Notes: a model not told the origin generated them from the sequence alone. DNA of 64,000 bases from DAISJM01 sp036821485 (GCA_036821485.1 DAISJM010000012.1:8903-72902), one strand, 5' to 3'. Counted from the stretch's first letter, positions 36,534 through 45,447 are shown. A program made the numbers and translations.

Positions 36534-36566
36534 GCGGCGGGATGGCGCCGTGACGAGGGTATCCGG

Positions 36567-37070
36567 ATGACGCTTCGCCTATGGGCCCGAATCTGCATTG
36601 TTGGTCTTCTTCTCGTGCCGTGTCTCAACGCGGAAGCTCTTTCGCCCGACGCGTCGCAGACGCGCATTGTGATCAAGCCGTGGAAGGAAGACCCCGGTGC
36701 GGAACTCGGGTTTGGTTGGGCACCTGCAGAGGCGGTGGGCGCGCAGTGGCGATGGATCTCGCACATGGAAGCGGATGTGGTGGTCGAGCTCGCAGGCGCG
36801 AAGGACCTGAAGTATTCGATGCGCGTCGCCCCGATGTATCTGAAGAGCCGGCGGCAGGTGGTGGGGCTTTACGTGAACGGCGTGTTTGTCGACGAGTGGT
36901 TGTGCCGCGACAGCACAAAGTTCAGGACCTACGAGACGGTGATCGCTGGCTCGTTGTTGAAGCCGGGTCGTAACACGTTCACCCTGCGCGCGGGCTATCG
37001 CAAAAGCCTGGAGCCCGGCGGCGAGGAACTTGCGCTGGCCGTGGAAAGGATTGACCTCGGAACGCCGTAG
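36567..37070 (+). CDS. Secreted protein with predicted beta-sandwich domain, unknown function
   Basis: A 167-residue exported protein (signal peptide MTLRLWARICIVGLLLVPCLNAEA; ATG 36567 behind GAGGGT). The mature part looks like a single all-beta domain (ADVVVELAGAKDLKYSMRVAPM, VVGLYVNGVFVDEW, LLKPGRNTFTLRAGY). The 'VGLYVNG' and 'LKPGRNTF' pattern resembles jelly-roll modules found in glycan-binding or sugar-processing proteins. No named family is recognised. It lies 33 bp after the thioredoxin-like gene and 26 bp before the next. Confidence 0.65.
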   Translation: MTLRLWARICIVGLLLVPCLNAEALSPDASQTRIVIKPWKEDPGAELGFGWAPAEAVGAQWRWISHMEADVVVELAGAKDLKYSMRVAPMYLKSRRQVVGLYVNGVFVDEWLCRDSTKFRTYETVIAGSLLKPGRNTFTLRAGYRKSLEPGGEELALAVERIDLGTP

Positions 37071-37096
37071 CCCCTTTTCGGGCCGGCAGGAGTGGC

Positions 37097-37675
37097 ATGC
37101 CTTCACCCGTTGGACACAGTCTGATCGGTCTTGCTTTCGCGGCAGGACGTTTTGCGCCGCGCGGTTCGTGGCGGTCCGTTGGTCGCGGGTTGTGGCGTGA
37201 GCGGCTTGGGGTGTTCCTCGTGGTGGCAATGGCCAATGCCCCGGACGTGGATTACATTCCGGGCATTCTCGCGGGCGGGCTCAACCAGTATCATCAACTT
37301 TATACGCACACGGTTGGCTGGGCGTTGGCGATTTCGTTTGCCGTCTGGATGTTGTGGAAGTCCCGCCGGGCGGGTGTGGGGTGGGCGGGCTGGGTGCTGC
37401 TGTTGGCAGCGGTGGTGAGTCACCTGCTGGCTGATTACGTCACGGCGGACGCAAAGGAGCCGTACGGCATCATGATCTTCTGGCCGTTCTCGAATGGATT
37501 TCACACGTCGCCCGTATCGATCTTTCGCGGCTTTCTCAAGAGGGATTGGGGCGACATCCCCAGTCTTTATAACGCCAAGACGGTGCTGGTGGAATTGGGT
37601 TGGTGTCTTCCGCTGGTGTTGGGGGTCCTGTTGTGGAAGCGGCGGAAGGTTGAGGACAGTGGCTTGTCTGGCTGA
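37097..37675 (+). CDS. YdjM/DUF457-type membrane-bound metal-dependent hydrolase
   Basis: A 192-residue inner-membrane protein with about four helices. It has the family's MPSPVGHSLIGLAF start, NAPDVDYIPG (acidic metal ligands), YHQLYTHTVGWAL (His ligands) and SHLLADYVTADAKEPYGI. These match the YdjM/LexA-regulated family of predicted metal-dependent hydrolases. The ATG at 37097 follows GGCAGGAG. The substrate is unknown. It precedes the lpxI-Gfo/Idh-lpxB block by 36 bp, which hints at an envelope lipid role without proving one. Confidence 0.85.
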   Translation: MPSPVGHSLIGLAFAAGRFAPRGSWRSVGRGLWRERLGVFLVVAMANAPDVDYIPGILAGGLNQYHQLYTHTVGWALAISFAVWMLWKSRRAGVGWAGWVLLLAAVVSHLLADYVTADAKEPYGIMIFWPFSNGFHTSPVSIFRGFLKRDWGDIPSLYNAKTVLVELGWCLPLVLGVLLWKRRKVEDSGLSG

Positions 37676-37711
37676 GCGGTCTCTGGCAAGATGCCGCGGG
37701 CAAGGTGGTTC

Positions 37712-38545
37712 ATGAACGATAGCACTCCAAAATCGCTGGGTCTGATCGCGGGCAAAGGCGTATATCCGCGCCTGCTGGCCAATTCGGCCCGCAAGCAGGG
37801 CGTCGAACGTCTCTTCGCCGTGGCATTCCGCGGCGAAACCGATCGCGTGATCGAGAAGTACGTGGACGAAGTGGCGTGGCTGCATCTGGGCCAGCTTGGC
37901 GCGTTGCTGGAGGCATTCCGCAAGAGCGGCATGACCAAGGCGGTCATGGTGGGGCAGATAACGCCGACGCACTTGTTCCGGCTCCGGCTGGATCGCGTGG
38001 CGTTGTCGGTGCTGAGCCAGCTCAAGGAGCGGAACGCGGAAACGATCTTTGGCGCGGTGGGTGATGAACTGCGGAAGGTGGGCGTCGAATTGATGCCCGC
38101 GAGCATGTTCATGGAACACACGATGCCGGAGCCGGGCGTATTGACTGCGCGTGCGCCGACCGATGAAGAGAAGGCCGATATCGAGTTGGGGCTCAAGGTG
38201 GCGAAGACCACGAGCGGATTGGATATCGGCCAGACGGTGGTCATCAAGCGCGGTACGATTTTGGCGGTGGAAGCTTTCGAGGGTACGGACGCGGCAATCC
38301 TGCGCGCGGGCAAACTGGGTGGTGCGGGCGCGGTTGTGGTGAAGGTGGCCAAGCAGGGGCACGATATGCGGTTCGACATCCCGGTGATTGGCGAGCACAC
38401 GTTGAAGTCGCTGCGCCGCGCCGGTGCAACGGCGATGGCGGTGGAAGCGCGCCGGACCATCCTGCTGGACCGCGAAGAGATTGTTCGTCTGGCGGATCGT
38501 CACGGATTGTGCATTGTCGCCGCGGAATTCAACCGGGCGGGATAG
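37712..38545 (+). CDS. lpxI: UDP-2,3-diacylglucosamine pyrophosphatase LpxI
   Basis: Fourth step of lipid A synthesis: cleaves UDP-2,3-diacylglucosamine to lipid X. The 277 residues match the LpxI (DUF1009) family: LGLIAGKGVYPRLLANSARKQG, WLHLGQLGALLEAFR, MVGQITP and GLDIGQTVVIKRGTILAVEAFEGTDAAI. ATG 37712 has AAGGTGG before it; an in-frame ATG at 37691 is an alternative. It sits next to a sugar-nucleotide dehydrogenase-like gene and lpxB, so this is a lipid A operon. LpxI replaces the unrelated LpxH in many non-gamma proteobacterial groups. Confidence 0.93.
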   Translation: MNDSTPKSLGLIAGKGVYPRLLANSARKQGVERLFAVAFRGETDRVIEKYVDEVAWLHLGQLGALLEAFRKSGMTKAVMVGQITPTHLFRLRLDRVALSVLSQLKERNAETIFGAVGDELRKVGVELMPASMFMEHTMPEPGVLTARAPTDEEKADIELGLKVAKTTSGLDIGQTVVIKRGTILAVEAFEGTDAAILRAGKLGGAGAVVVKVAKQGHDMRFDIPVIGEHTLKSLRRAGATAMAVEARRTILLDREEIVRLADRHGLCIVAAEFNRAG

Positions 38546-38570
38546 CCCGGTGTTCAGCGAGGAGCCGTTT

Positions 38571-39518
38571 ATGAATCGTCGCATCAAGGTGGGCGTGGTC
38601 GGTGTCGGCAGTTTGGGCCAGCATCATGCGCGGATTTATGCCGCGATGCCCGAAGCGGAACTCGTGGGCGTGTACGATGCCGATCAGGACCGGGCCGCGA
38701 AAATCGCGAAGTCGCACCGCGTGACGGCCTTTCCTTCGATCGAGGCCCTGGCGGACGTGGTGGAAGCGCTGAGCATCGTGGTGCCGACGGACAAACACCA
38801 CGAGGTTGCGAAATTGTTGATTGCGAAGGGCCGGCACCTGCTGGTCGAGAAACCGATCACCGCGACGACAGCCGAGGCGGAAGACCTCGTGCAGTTGTCG
38901 CAGGCGAAGGGTGTGATCTTGCAGGTCGGACACATCGAGCGGTTCAACCCGGTGCTGGGATACCTGGATCAGATTGCGCACAACCCGAGATTCATCGAGG
39001 CGCACCGGCTTGCCCCGTATCCGCCGCCGCGTGATGGCCTGCCGCCGCGCGGCACGGAAGTCAGCGTTGTGCTGGACCTGATGATCCACGACCTGGAGAT
39101 CATCCTGCACCTGGTGAAGTCGCCGGTGAAGGATATCCGCGCGGTGGGCGTTCCCGTGCTGAGCCCGACCGAAGATATCGCGAACGTGCGCCTGCTTTTC
39201 GAAAACGGATGCGTGGCGAATGTCACGGCGAGCCGGATCAGTCCGGAGAAATTACGGAAGATTCGCGTGTTCCTGAGTGATGCCTACGTGTCGCTTGATT
39301 ACCAGGACCAGGCAGGGGAGATCTACCGGTTGGTGCAGGGGAAGATCACGCGCGACAAGGTGCCGATCGAGAAGGGTGAACCACTGGCACACGAACTGCG
39401 ATCATTTGTGCGTTGCGTCCACGATCGTGACAACCCGGTGGTGTCGGCCGAGCATGCCGCGGAGGCGTTGAAGCTGGCGGTGGCCATCACGCAGAGGATT
39501 CGCGAAGGCGCGTCATGA
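38571..39518 (+). CDS. Gfo/Idh/MocA-family dehydrogenase in the lipid A operon (possible GnnA)
   Basis: A 315-residue NAD(P)-dependent oxidoreductase: Rossmann start IKVGVVGVGSLGQHHARIYA, EKPITATTAEAEDL (catalytic Lys in EKP), VGHIERFNPVL and VSVVLDLMIHDLEIIL (catalytic His). ATG 38571 follows GAGGAG. It lies between lpxI and lpxB and overlaps lpxB by 4 bp. In organisms that make 3-amino lipid A, GnnA of this family oxidises UDP-GlcNAc at C3, and VGHxERFNP is shared with such enzymes. The partner aminotransferase GnnB is not in the window, so this role is an inference. Confidence 0.88.
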   Translation: MNRRIKVGVVGVGSLGQHHARIYAAMPEAELVGVYDADQDRAAKIAKSHRVTAFPSIEALADVVEALSIVVPTDKHHEVAKLLIAKGRHLLVEKPITATTAEAEDLVQLSQAKGVILQVGHIERFNPVLGYLDQIAHNPRFIEAHRLAPYPPPRDGLPPRGTEVSVVLDLMIHDLEIILHLVKSPVKDIRAVGVPVLSPTEDIANVRLLFENGCVANVTASRISPEKLRKIRVFLSDAYVSLDYQDQAGEIYRLVQGKITRDKVPIEKGEPLAHELRSFVRCVHDRDNPVVSAEHAAEALKLAVAITQRIREGAS

Positions 39519-40687
39519 GTCGGTCGATTCTTGTCATTGCGGGTGAAGTTTCCGGCGACATGCACGCCGCGGAACTGGTCCGTGCGATCCGCGCGCGCGA
39601 GCCGGATGTCGAATTCTTCGGTATCGGCGGTGATGCGTTGCGTGCGGAAGGGATGGACATTCTCTACGACGTTCGCGAGATGGCGGTGATGGGGTTCGCG
39701 GAGGTCATTCGCCGCTACAGTTTCTTCAAGGGCGTCTTCCGCGACATGTTGGAACTGGTGAAGATTCGCCGGCCCGACGCCGTGTTGCTGGTGGACTATC
39801 CCGGGTTCAACCTCCGTTTTGCCAAGGCGATACATGGTCGCGGCATCAAGGTTCTCTACTACGTGTGTCCGCAGGTCTGGGCGTGGCACCGGTCGCGGAT
39901 CAAGCTGATGGCGAAGATCGTAAACCGGCTGATCGTGATTTTTCCTTTCGAGGTGGGTGTGTTCGCGGGGACGGACCTGCGGGTCGACTTTGCCGGACAT
40001 CCGTTGGTGGATGTGGCGAAGGCCGTGATGGCCGAGCCGTTGAAGGACCTGCCATGGGAAGGTGAGCCGCGCGTGGCGGTGTTGCCGGGCAGCCGAAGGC
40101 AGGAGGTCGAGCGCATCCTGCCGCCGATGATTGCCGCCGCGGTGAGGTTGGAAGCACAGTTTCCGAACGCCTCGTTCATCCTGGCCGCGCCGTCGCAGGA
40201 GATTGCCGCGCTGGTTGAGTCCGTGATGAATGCCCAGCCGGCCAAGCCTGCCCGGTGGAAAATGGTGACGGGTGAGACGCGGCAGGTGCTGCGGCAGGCG
40301 CGTGCGGCGATGGTTGCGTCGGGGACGGCGACGATCGAGACGGCGCTGCTCGGCTGTCCGATGATCGTGGTCTACAAGACCTCGGCCGTGACTTTCTTCT
40401 TCGGCCGGATGTTGGTGAAGGTGAAGCACATTGGCATGGTGAACATCGTGGCGGGGCGGCCTGTATGCCCGGAATACATTCAGCATCAGGCGACGCCGGA
40501 GGCTTTGGCGGCGGGGATGGTGCCGTTGCTTGGGGATACGCCGGAGCGCGAGGCGATGATCAAGGGCTTGGAACGGGTGCGGGCGCTGTTGGGGCAGGGC
40601 GGAGCCTCGGATCGGGCCGCGGGCTTCGTGCTGGAGGCGATGGGTCCAGCGAAGAAGGTCGTTCTTCCCATCGAAGGCTTCTGTTGA
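39515..40687 (+). CDS. lpxB: Lipid-A-disaccharide synthase LpxB
   Basis: Condenses lipid X with UDP-2,3-diacylglucosamine to the lipid A disaccharide. The 390 residues start at an ATG overlapping the upstream stop by 4 bp. They carry the family features ILVIAGEVSGDMHAAELV, FFGIGGDALRAEGMDILYD, VDYPGFNLRFAK, YYVCPQVWAWHRSRI, FAGHPL, VAVLPGSRRQEVERILP and ASGTATIETALLGCPMIVVYKTS. It completes lpxI-dehydrogenase-lpxB and is convergent with ispA, whose stop is 4 bp away. It supports a Gram-negative envelope. Confidence 0.97.
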   Translation: MSRSILVIAGEVSGDMHAAELVRAIRAREPDVEFFGIGGDALRAEGMDILYDVREMAVMGFAEVIRRYSFFKGVFRDMLELVKIRRPDAVLLVDYPGFNLRFAKAIHGRGIKVLYYVCPQVWAWHRSRIKLMAKIVNRLIVIFPFEVGVFAGTDLRVDFAGHPLVDVAKAVMAEPLKDLPWEGEPRVAVLPGSRRQEVERILPPMIAAAVRLEAQFPNASFILAAPSQEIAALVESVMNAQPAKPARWKMVTGETRQVLRQARAAMVASGTATIETALLGCPMIVVYKTSAVTFFFGRMLVKVKHIGMVNIVAGRPVCPEYIQHQATPEALAAGMVPLLGDTPEREAMIKGLERVRALLGQGGASDRAAGFVLEAMGPAKKVVLPIEGFC

Positions 40688-40691
40688 GGTG

Positions 40692-41582
40692 TTACGTCGA
40701 CCGCTGCACGATGTAACGCGCGATTTCTTCCAGAGGACGTTTGTCGCCCCGGACTTTGGCCAATTCGGCCACTGCACCTTCCACGAGCTGATCTGCCCGG
40801 GCGCGGGCGGCATCGAGGCCGTGCACGGCGGGGTAGGTGATCTTCTTGCGGGTTTGGTCGCTGCCCGTTGGCTTGCCGAGCTTCTCTGCCGTGGAAGTGA
40901 CGTTGAGAATGTCGTCGGCGATCTGAAAGGCGAGCCCGACGTTGCACGCGTAGATCGTCAACGCGTTCAGTTCCTCCGAGCGCGCGCCCGCGGCGATGGC
41001 GCCCATGCGGACAGCGGCGCGGATCAGCGCCGCTGTTTTGTGGAGGTGGATGAAATCGACAAGTTCCCGGGTCGGCTCTGAACCTTCATTGGCGAGATCC
41101 TCGACCTGGCCGGCGATGACACCGCGGCTGCCGGCCGCTTCGGCGAGTTCGAGCGCGAGTTGGTTGGGCACGTATGGTTTCGGTGCCTGGACCTCGGCGA
41201 GCCATTCAAAGGCGAGCGTGAGGAGGGCATCCCCGGCGAGGATGGCATTGGCTTCGCCGAACGCGATGTGACACGTCGGCTTGCCGCGGCGGAGTTCATC
41301 GTCATCCATCGCGGGCAGATCGTCATGGATCAGCGTGTACGTGTGGAGAGCCTCGAGCGCGATGGCGGGGAGCATGACCGACTCAGCGGGTGCTCCGATG
41401 GCTTGGGCTGCGGCCATGCAGAGGATGGGGCGGATGCGTTTGCCGCCGGCGAAGATGGAATAGCGCATGGCCTTGTGGAGGACAGCCGGGCGCTCGGATT
41501 CCTGCGGCAGATGCATATCGAGCGCCTGCTCGACGGCCTGCCGGCCCGACTCCAGATATTCGCGAAGGTTGAACATGGCCAT
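40692..41582 (-). CDS. ispA: Polyprenyl (farnesyl/geranyl) diphosphate synthase
   Basis: Chain-elongating trans-prenyl transferase of 296 residues. The first aspartate motif is LIHDDLPAMDDDELRRG, the second FQIADDILN, and FAGGKRIRP and FGEANAILAGDALLTLAFE are typical of bacterial IspA. Product length is probably C15, judged by similarity to IspA, but C20 is possible. Two ATGs (41582 and 41576) are candidate starts and neither has a strong ribosome site. It stands alone, convergent with lpxB. Confidence 0.93.
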   Translation of the reverse strand: MAMFNLREYLESGRQAVEQALDMHLPQESERPAVLHKAMRYSIFAGGKRIRPILCMAAAQAIGAPAESVMLPAIALEALHTYTLIHDDLPAMDDDELRRGKPTCHIAFGEANAILAGDALLTLAFEWLAEVQAPKPYVPNQLALELAEAAGSRGVIAGQVEDLANEGSEPTRELVDFIHLHKTAALIRAAVRMGAIAAGARSEELNALTIYACNVGLAFQIADDILNVTSTAEKLGKPTGSDQTRKKITYPAVHGLDAARARADQLVEGAVAELAKVRGDKRPLEEIARYIVQRST

Positions 41583-41684
41583 AATCTAGTTTGACCCCGC
41601 CGGGGATGGGAAGGGGGAAACGGGGTGGAGGTGTTTTTCCTTGTACGACGCGGGTGCGGAGATTAGGCTAAATCCTCAGGCTGC

Positions 41685-42053
41685 ATGAAACAATTCACGA
41701 GAATCCTGTTGCTGGCGATTATTGCGAGCTTCGGCCTGGGCGTGGCGTGCATGGTCGCGGTGGGCGCGAACCCTGCGCTGACGGGCAGTGTGGTGGCTTG
41801 GGTGGGTGGGGTTTTCGTTGTGCTCTATTTTTCCCTGTGCGCGATCGCGGTTCCCTTTTCCGTATGGGTGTTGGCGCGGCGTTCCTTGCGCGAAACGGCG
41901 GGGGCTGCGATTCCTATGGTCACGTTGGCGATTGCTGTCTATGCCCTGTATGGCGCGGTGACGGGTGTCATTCGCTACCAGCAGGCGACGGAGAAGCAGC
42001 GAAGTGTGGAATTGCAGCGTGGCGCGGGGGTACAAGTGCCCCGCGCGGAGTAG
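41685..42053 (+). CDS. Small membrane protein, unknown
   Basis: A 122-residue protein with three to four hydrophobic helices (ILLLAIIASFGLGVACMVAVG, VVAWVGGVFVVLYFSLCAIAVPFSVWVLA, IPMVTLAIAVYALYGAVTGV). A charged C-terminal tail follows (YQQATEKQRSVELQRG). No family is recognised. Upstream it is separated from ispA by 102 bp; downstream 96 bp precede the zinc-ribbon gene. Expression as a unit with the following genes is possible but unproven. Confidence 0.6.
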   Translation: MKQFTRILLLAIIASFGLGVACMVAVGANPALTGSVVAWVGGVFVVLYFSLCAIAVPFSVWVLARRSLRETAGAAIPMVTLAIAVYALYGAVTGVIRYQQATEKQRSVELQRGAGVQVPRAE

Positions 42054-42149
42054 TTCGCCAGCCCATTTCGGGCAGTTGACAGGGCGTTGACCCCTACCTA
42101 TCATGCCGGGACTCCGAAGTAGGATGAGCCTAACGGAGGCTGTTCTATT

Positions 42150-42458
42150 ATGCCTACATACGAATACGAATGTCAGAAATGCGGACATCATTTTGAGAGG
42201 TTCCAAGGTATCAACGAGGAACCCGTGAAGCGTTGCCCCGAATGCAAGGGCAAGGTATCGCGGCTGCTGGGCACGGGCTCGGGCATCATTTTCAAGGGGT
42301 CTGGTTTCTACGCCACGGACTATCGCAGCCCGACGTATCAGGCGGCGGCGAAAGCGGACAAGGCGACGAAGTCGGATACAGCAACAAAGAGCGACACGAC
42401 CGCGACCAAGGCTGACACGGGGAAGAAGGCGGACAAGACGCCGCGAAAGGGATCATGA
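42150..42458 (+). CDS. FmdB-family zinc-ribbon protein
   Basis: A 102-residue protein starting MPTYEYECQKCGHHFE with a second pair in RCPECKGKVSRLLG, the classic FmdB regulatory zinc ribbon. The tail is a low-complexity run of Lys, Asp, Thr and Ala (ATKSDTATKSD), probably disordered. ATG 42150 has GGAGG 10 bp upstream. It overlaps the next zinc-ribbon membrane protein gene by 4 bp. FmdB proteins were linked to formamidase or amidase regulation, but most copies have no known role. Confidence 0.88.
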   Translation: MPTYEYECQKCGHHFERFQGINEEPVKRCPECKGKVSRLLGTGSGIIFKGSGFYATDYRSPTYQAAAKADKATKSDTATKSDTTATKADTGKKADKTPRKGS

Positions 42459-43159
42459 AGCCACAGGTGGAATGCAGAAGGTGCGGGCAGAAGAACGAGA
42501 TCAACCGGGTTTTCTGCAGCAAGTGCGGGACCAAGCTGGATCTGTCGCATCTCGTTGCGGGCAAGCCCCGGCGCAGCTTCGGTCAAATGCTCGTTGCGGG
42601 CATCCGACTGCTGGTGCTGGTGGCGGTTGTCGGCGCCGTATCGTTGATGTTGTGGCCGGTGGTGCCTACGAGTCCGTGCGGAACGGCGTCGGACGCTGCG
42701 TTGGTGGAGCAGCGGATCACGGCCATGGCACGCTCCGTGGAATTTGGACGCTTCGTGGTCGAAGTTTTCTCCGATGCGGAGGCCAACGCGTTCCTTGCGG
42801 AGATGCTGAAGAAGGACGCCTCGGCGGGGACGTCGGCCGGTTATCGGCTTGGTATCGAAGACATCCGGCTCACCTTTACGTCGGCGGATTTTGTGGTACT
42901 TGTACTCGCCAAGTGGGGGCCGGTAGCCCTATCGTACGAAATCACGGGTGTGCCCGAACTGGGCGGAAACGGCTTCAGCGTTCGGGTGAAGAACGCCCGA
43001 TTGGGGCATTTGCCCATGCCGGGGCCTGCGGGTGATTGGATGCTGGATCGGGTGGCGGGTATATTCCAGCGCATGGATCGGGAACGCGCGATCCTCAACA
43101 ATGCATCGAGGTTGGATTTAATCGAGGGGCGTATGCGGGTAGCGACCCGCGGTTCGTAA
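42455..43159 (+). CDS. Zinc-ribbon membrane-anchored protein, unknown
   Basis: A 234-residue protein with an N-terminal zinc ribbon (VECRRCGQKNEINRVFCSKCGTKL) and one membrane helix (GIRLLVLVAVVGAVSLMLWPVV). An extracytoplasmic domain follows with a beta pattern (FTSADFVVLVLAKWGPVALSYEITG, FSVRVKNARLGHLPMPGPAGDWMLDRV). The topology puts the ribbon in the cytoplasm. The start overlaps the FmdB stop (ATGA), so the two zinc-ribbon proteins are translated together. Not recognised beyond the ribbon. Confidence 0.75.
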   Translation: MKPQVECRRCGQKNEINRVFCSKCGTKLDLSHLVAGKPRRSFGQMLVAGIRLLVLVAVVGAVSLMLWPVVPTSPCGTASDAALVEQRITAMARSVEFGRFVVEVFSDAEANAFLAEMLKKDASAGTSAGYRLGIEDIRLTFTSADFVVLVLAKWGPVALSYEITGVPELGGNGFSVRVKNARLGHLPMPGPAGDWMLDRVAGIFQRMDRERAILNNASRLDLIEGRMRVATRGS

Positions 43160-43198
43160 CGTATTGCGGGACAGGTCGACCTAACGCGAGGAAGCCAC

Positions 43199-44917
43199 AT
43201 GAGAGACAAAGAAGAATTTTTCAGTATTCTCAACAGCATCGATGGCAAGGAGTTTACCGAGTACTCGAAGCTGATCGGTGATTTCGATTTCTCCCGCTAC
43301 GTGGTCAGGATCACGCAGGTGCATGGTGATTCGGAGGGCGGCACCACGCTCTTCCTCGTTCGTGTCCCGCAGATTATTGCGGAGTTTCCGCCGAAGCTCT
43401 TCAACACGCCGGTGCGCCGTACGGCACTCGAGGATTTCCTCACGAGGAAGATTGCCAGCCGCATCGAGGGCATCGCCCGCTACGACGATCAGGGCGTATC
43501 GCGCCGCCGCCTGTCAATCGCCTGTCCCGGGCAGAAGATTCTTCCGCGTTCGGCGCTCATCGTGACGGATGAATACATCGAGGCGCGCATCTATGTGAAC
43601 CTTCCTGTGCGTGAGGGTAAGGTGGCGGGCGATGCGGCTCGCGAAACATTCTTTGAGGACCTGCCGACGGTCATCAACGCTGCGCTCATTTACTGCAATC
43701 TCAGCGAGCGCGAAATTGTCGACTTCGTGAACCTGATGGAAGATGCGGACCAGATTCGTCAGGTCTTGCCGACGCGCGGATGGGTCAGTTTTGTTGCCGA
43801 AGGAGCCCTTGTGGCGCGCGCGCCTCACTCGGACCTTCCGGACTACGATCACCTGGCGCCGCTGACGGTCGATGATCGCATGGCGGTGGACCTTGAAGTC
43901 CCGAATTCCGGTACCGTGCGTGGCTTTGGTGTGCCGACGGGTGTGACGGTGATCCTGGGTGATCTCTACTCCGGTCGCGCCGAATTGATGAGGGCGTTGG
44001 CTTCGGGCATCTACAATCACATTCCCGGCGACGGCCGCGAATTGGTGATCACGGTGCCGGACGCGGTCTATGTGGCGGCCGAGAAGGGGCGGAGTGTTCA
44101 GCGGGTGGATATCAGCGCCTTCCTCCATGAAGGCCCCGGTGGCACGGCGACCCGGCAATTTTCCTGCGCCTATGCCGACCCTTGTGCGGCGCAGGCTGCG
44201 GGTACGGTCGAAGCGATCGAGGTGGGTGCGCGCGTGCTGATGTTTGACGAGTTGGATTCGTCGCCCGAGTTTCTCGGGATGGACTCCCGCGTCGCGGCCC
44301 TGATGCCTGGCGTGGAAACGCGGGTGACGCCGCTGGCTGCGCGTGCGCGGCAGATAGCCGATGAACTGGGTGTTTCGATTGTGGTTGCGGGTATGGCCTC
44401 CGTCGCAGAGTTCATTCCCGTTGCCGACACGGTGCTTCGCATCGAAGGCTTCAAGGTGTTCGATGTCACGAAGGACGTGAAGGATCTGAACATCCCGGTT
44501 CGTTCCTCCAAGGCGAAGGGCGGGGAGGTGGCACACCTCGTGGACAAGAAGCGTGCCGTTGTGCCGAGCAGCATCGATCCGGGCATCGGCCGGTACGACG
44601 CGTGCATCGACGCGCCGAACAGCCACACGTTGCTCTTTGGGCGTGCGGGCATCGACTTGAGCGGCGTTTTGCAACTCGCGGATGTTTACCAGACGCGCAC
44701 CATCGGTCGTATTCTCTACTACGCCAAGCTTCGGTACATGGACGAGGCGCGCCCGATTCCCGAAATCCTCGATCTCGTCGATCGCGATCTCAGCACCGAG
44801 GGTTTGGAGACGCTCACGCGCGATCTTCGTGGCGACCTGGCTCGCCCCCGCCGGTACGAGATTGCCGCCGCGCTCAACCGGCTCACGACGCTTCGCATTT
44901 CGCAGGCGGCGGAATAG
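43199..44917 (+). CDS. Predicted ATPase of the ABC class (PF09818 type)
   Basis: A 572-residue protein of the uncharacterised ABC_ATPase family (COG3044). The N-terminal region includes SIACPGQKILPRSALIV and FFEDLPTVINAALIYCNL. The P-loop area is atypical: GVTVILGDLYSGRAELMRALASGIYNHIPGDGRE, with GDLYSGRAE where most copies read GGGYHGKST-like, so the Walker A lysine appears to be Arg. A Walker B-like ARVLMFDELDSSPEFL and a regulatory loop follow. ATG 43199 follows GAGGAAG. In other organisms relatives bind nucleic acids. Here it precedes dtd, a translation quality-control gene. Confidence 0.85.
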   Translation: MRDKEEFFSILNSIDGKEFTEYSKLIGDFDFSRYVVRITQVHGDSEGGTTLFLVRVPQIIAEFPPKLFNTPVRRTALEDFLTRKIASRIEGIARYDDQGVSRRRLSIACPGQKILPRSALIVTDEYIEARIYVNLPVREGKVAGDAARETFFEDLPTVINAALIYCNLSEREIVDFVNLMEDADQIRQVLPTRGWVSFVAEGALVARAPHSDLPDYDHLAPLTVDDRMAVDLEVPNSGTVRGFGVPTGVTVILGDLYSGRAELMRALASGIYNHIPGDGRELVITVPDAVYVAAEKGRSVQRVDISAFLHEGPGGTATRQFSCAYADPCAAQAAGTVEAIEVGARVLMFDELDSSPEFLGMDSRVAALMPGVETRVTPLAARARQIADELGVSIVVAGMASVAEFIPVADTVLRIEGFKVFDVTKDVKDLNIPVRSSKAKGGEVAHLVDKKRAVVPSSIDPGIGRYDACIDAPNSHTLLFGRAGIDLSGVLQLADVYQTRTIGRILYYAKLRYMDEARPIPEILDLVDRDLSTEGLETLTRDLRGDLARPRRYEIAAALNRLTTLRISQAAE

Positions 44918-44975
44918 ATTGCCGTAGTGCTGCGGTCCGGGGTAGGGGCGTGTCTCGCGTCGACTTCTTGAAGTC

Positions 44976-45431
44976 GTGAAACTTGTCATCCAGCGTGTCA
45001 AACAGGCCGGCGTGACGGTGGACGGGCGTGAAGTGTCGCGCATCGGTCCCGGGGCGCTGATTCTCGTGGGCGTGGCGAAAGGCGATACCTCCGCCGACAT
45101 CAAGTACCTTGCCCGCAAGACTTCGCAGCTTCGAATCTATGACGACGAGCAGGGCAAACTGAATGCGGCCATTGATGCGCGCAAGGGAACCTTCCTTGCC
45201 GTCAGTCAGTTCACCCTCTATGCCGATTGTGCGAAGGGCAATCGTCCAAGCTACATCGAGGCGGCACAGCCCGAGGATGCCAACCGTCTCTACGAGGACT
45301 TCTGCCGCGAGCTCCGCCTGCTGGGGCACGTGGTGCAAACCGGTGTGTTCGGGGGCAGAATGGCCGTGGACCTGGTGAATGACGGTCCGGTCACCATCAT
45401 TCTTGAAAGCCGTGGCCGTGTCCAGCCGTAG
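44976..45431 (+). CDS. dtd: D-aminoacyl-tRNA deacylase
   Basis: Removes D-amino acids wrongly attached to tRNA. The 151 residues (GTG start at 44976) match Dtd: MKLVIQRVKQAGVTVDG, the catalytic SQFTLYAD, GNRPSYIEAA, and the NDGPVTIILES Gly-Pro motif at the C-terminus. The ribosome site is weak. It lies 58 bp after the ABC-class ATPase and 16 bp before a secreted protein gene. Confidence 0.95.
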   Translation: MKLVIQRVKQAGVTVDGREVSRIGPGALILVGVAKGDTSADIKYLARKTSQLRIYDDEQGKLNAAIDARKGTFLAVSQFTLYADCAKGNRPSYIEAAQPEDANRLYEDFCRELRLLGHVVQTGVFGGRMAVDLVNDGPVTIILESRGRVQP

Positions 45432-45447
45432 GCGGTTTGTGAGATTC

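Noticed and set aside
39385..39399. A perfect sigma-54-like element TGGCACACGAACTGC inside the Gfo/Idh gene
   Set aside because: It is intragenic, within a tightly coupled operon with 4-bp overlap to lpxB, and no enhancer pair or independent unit follows; likely chance.
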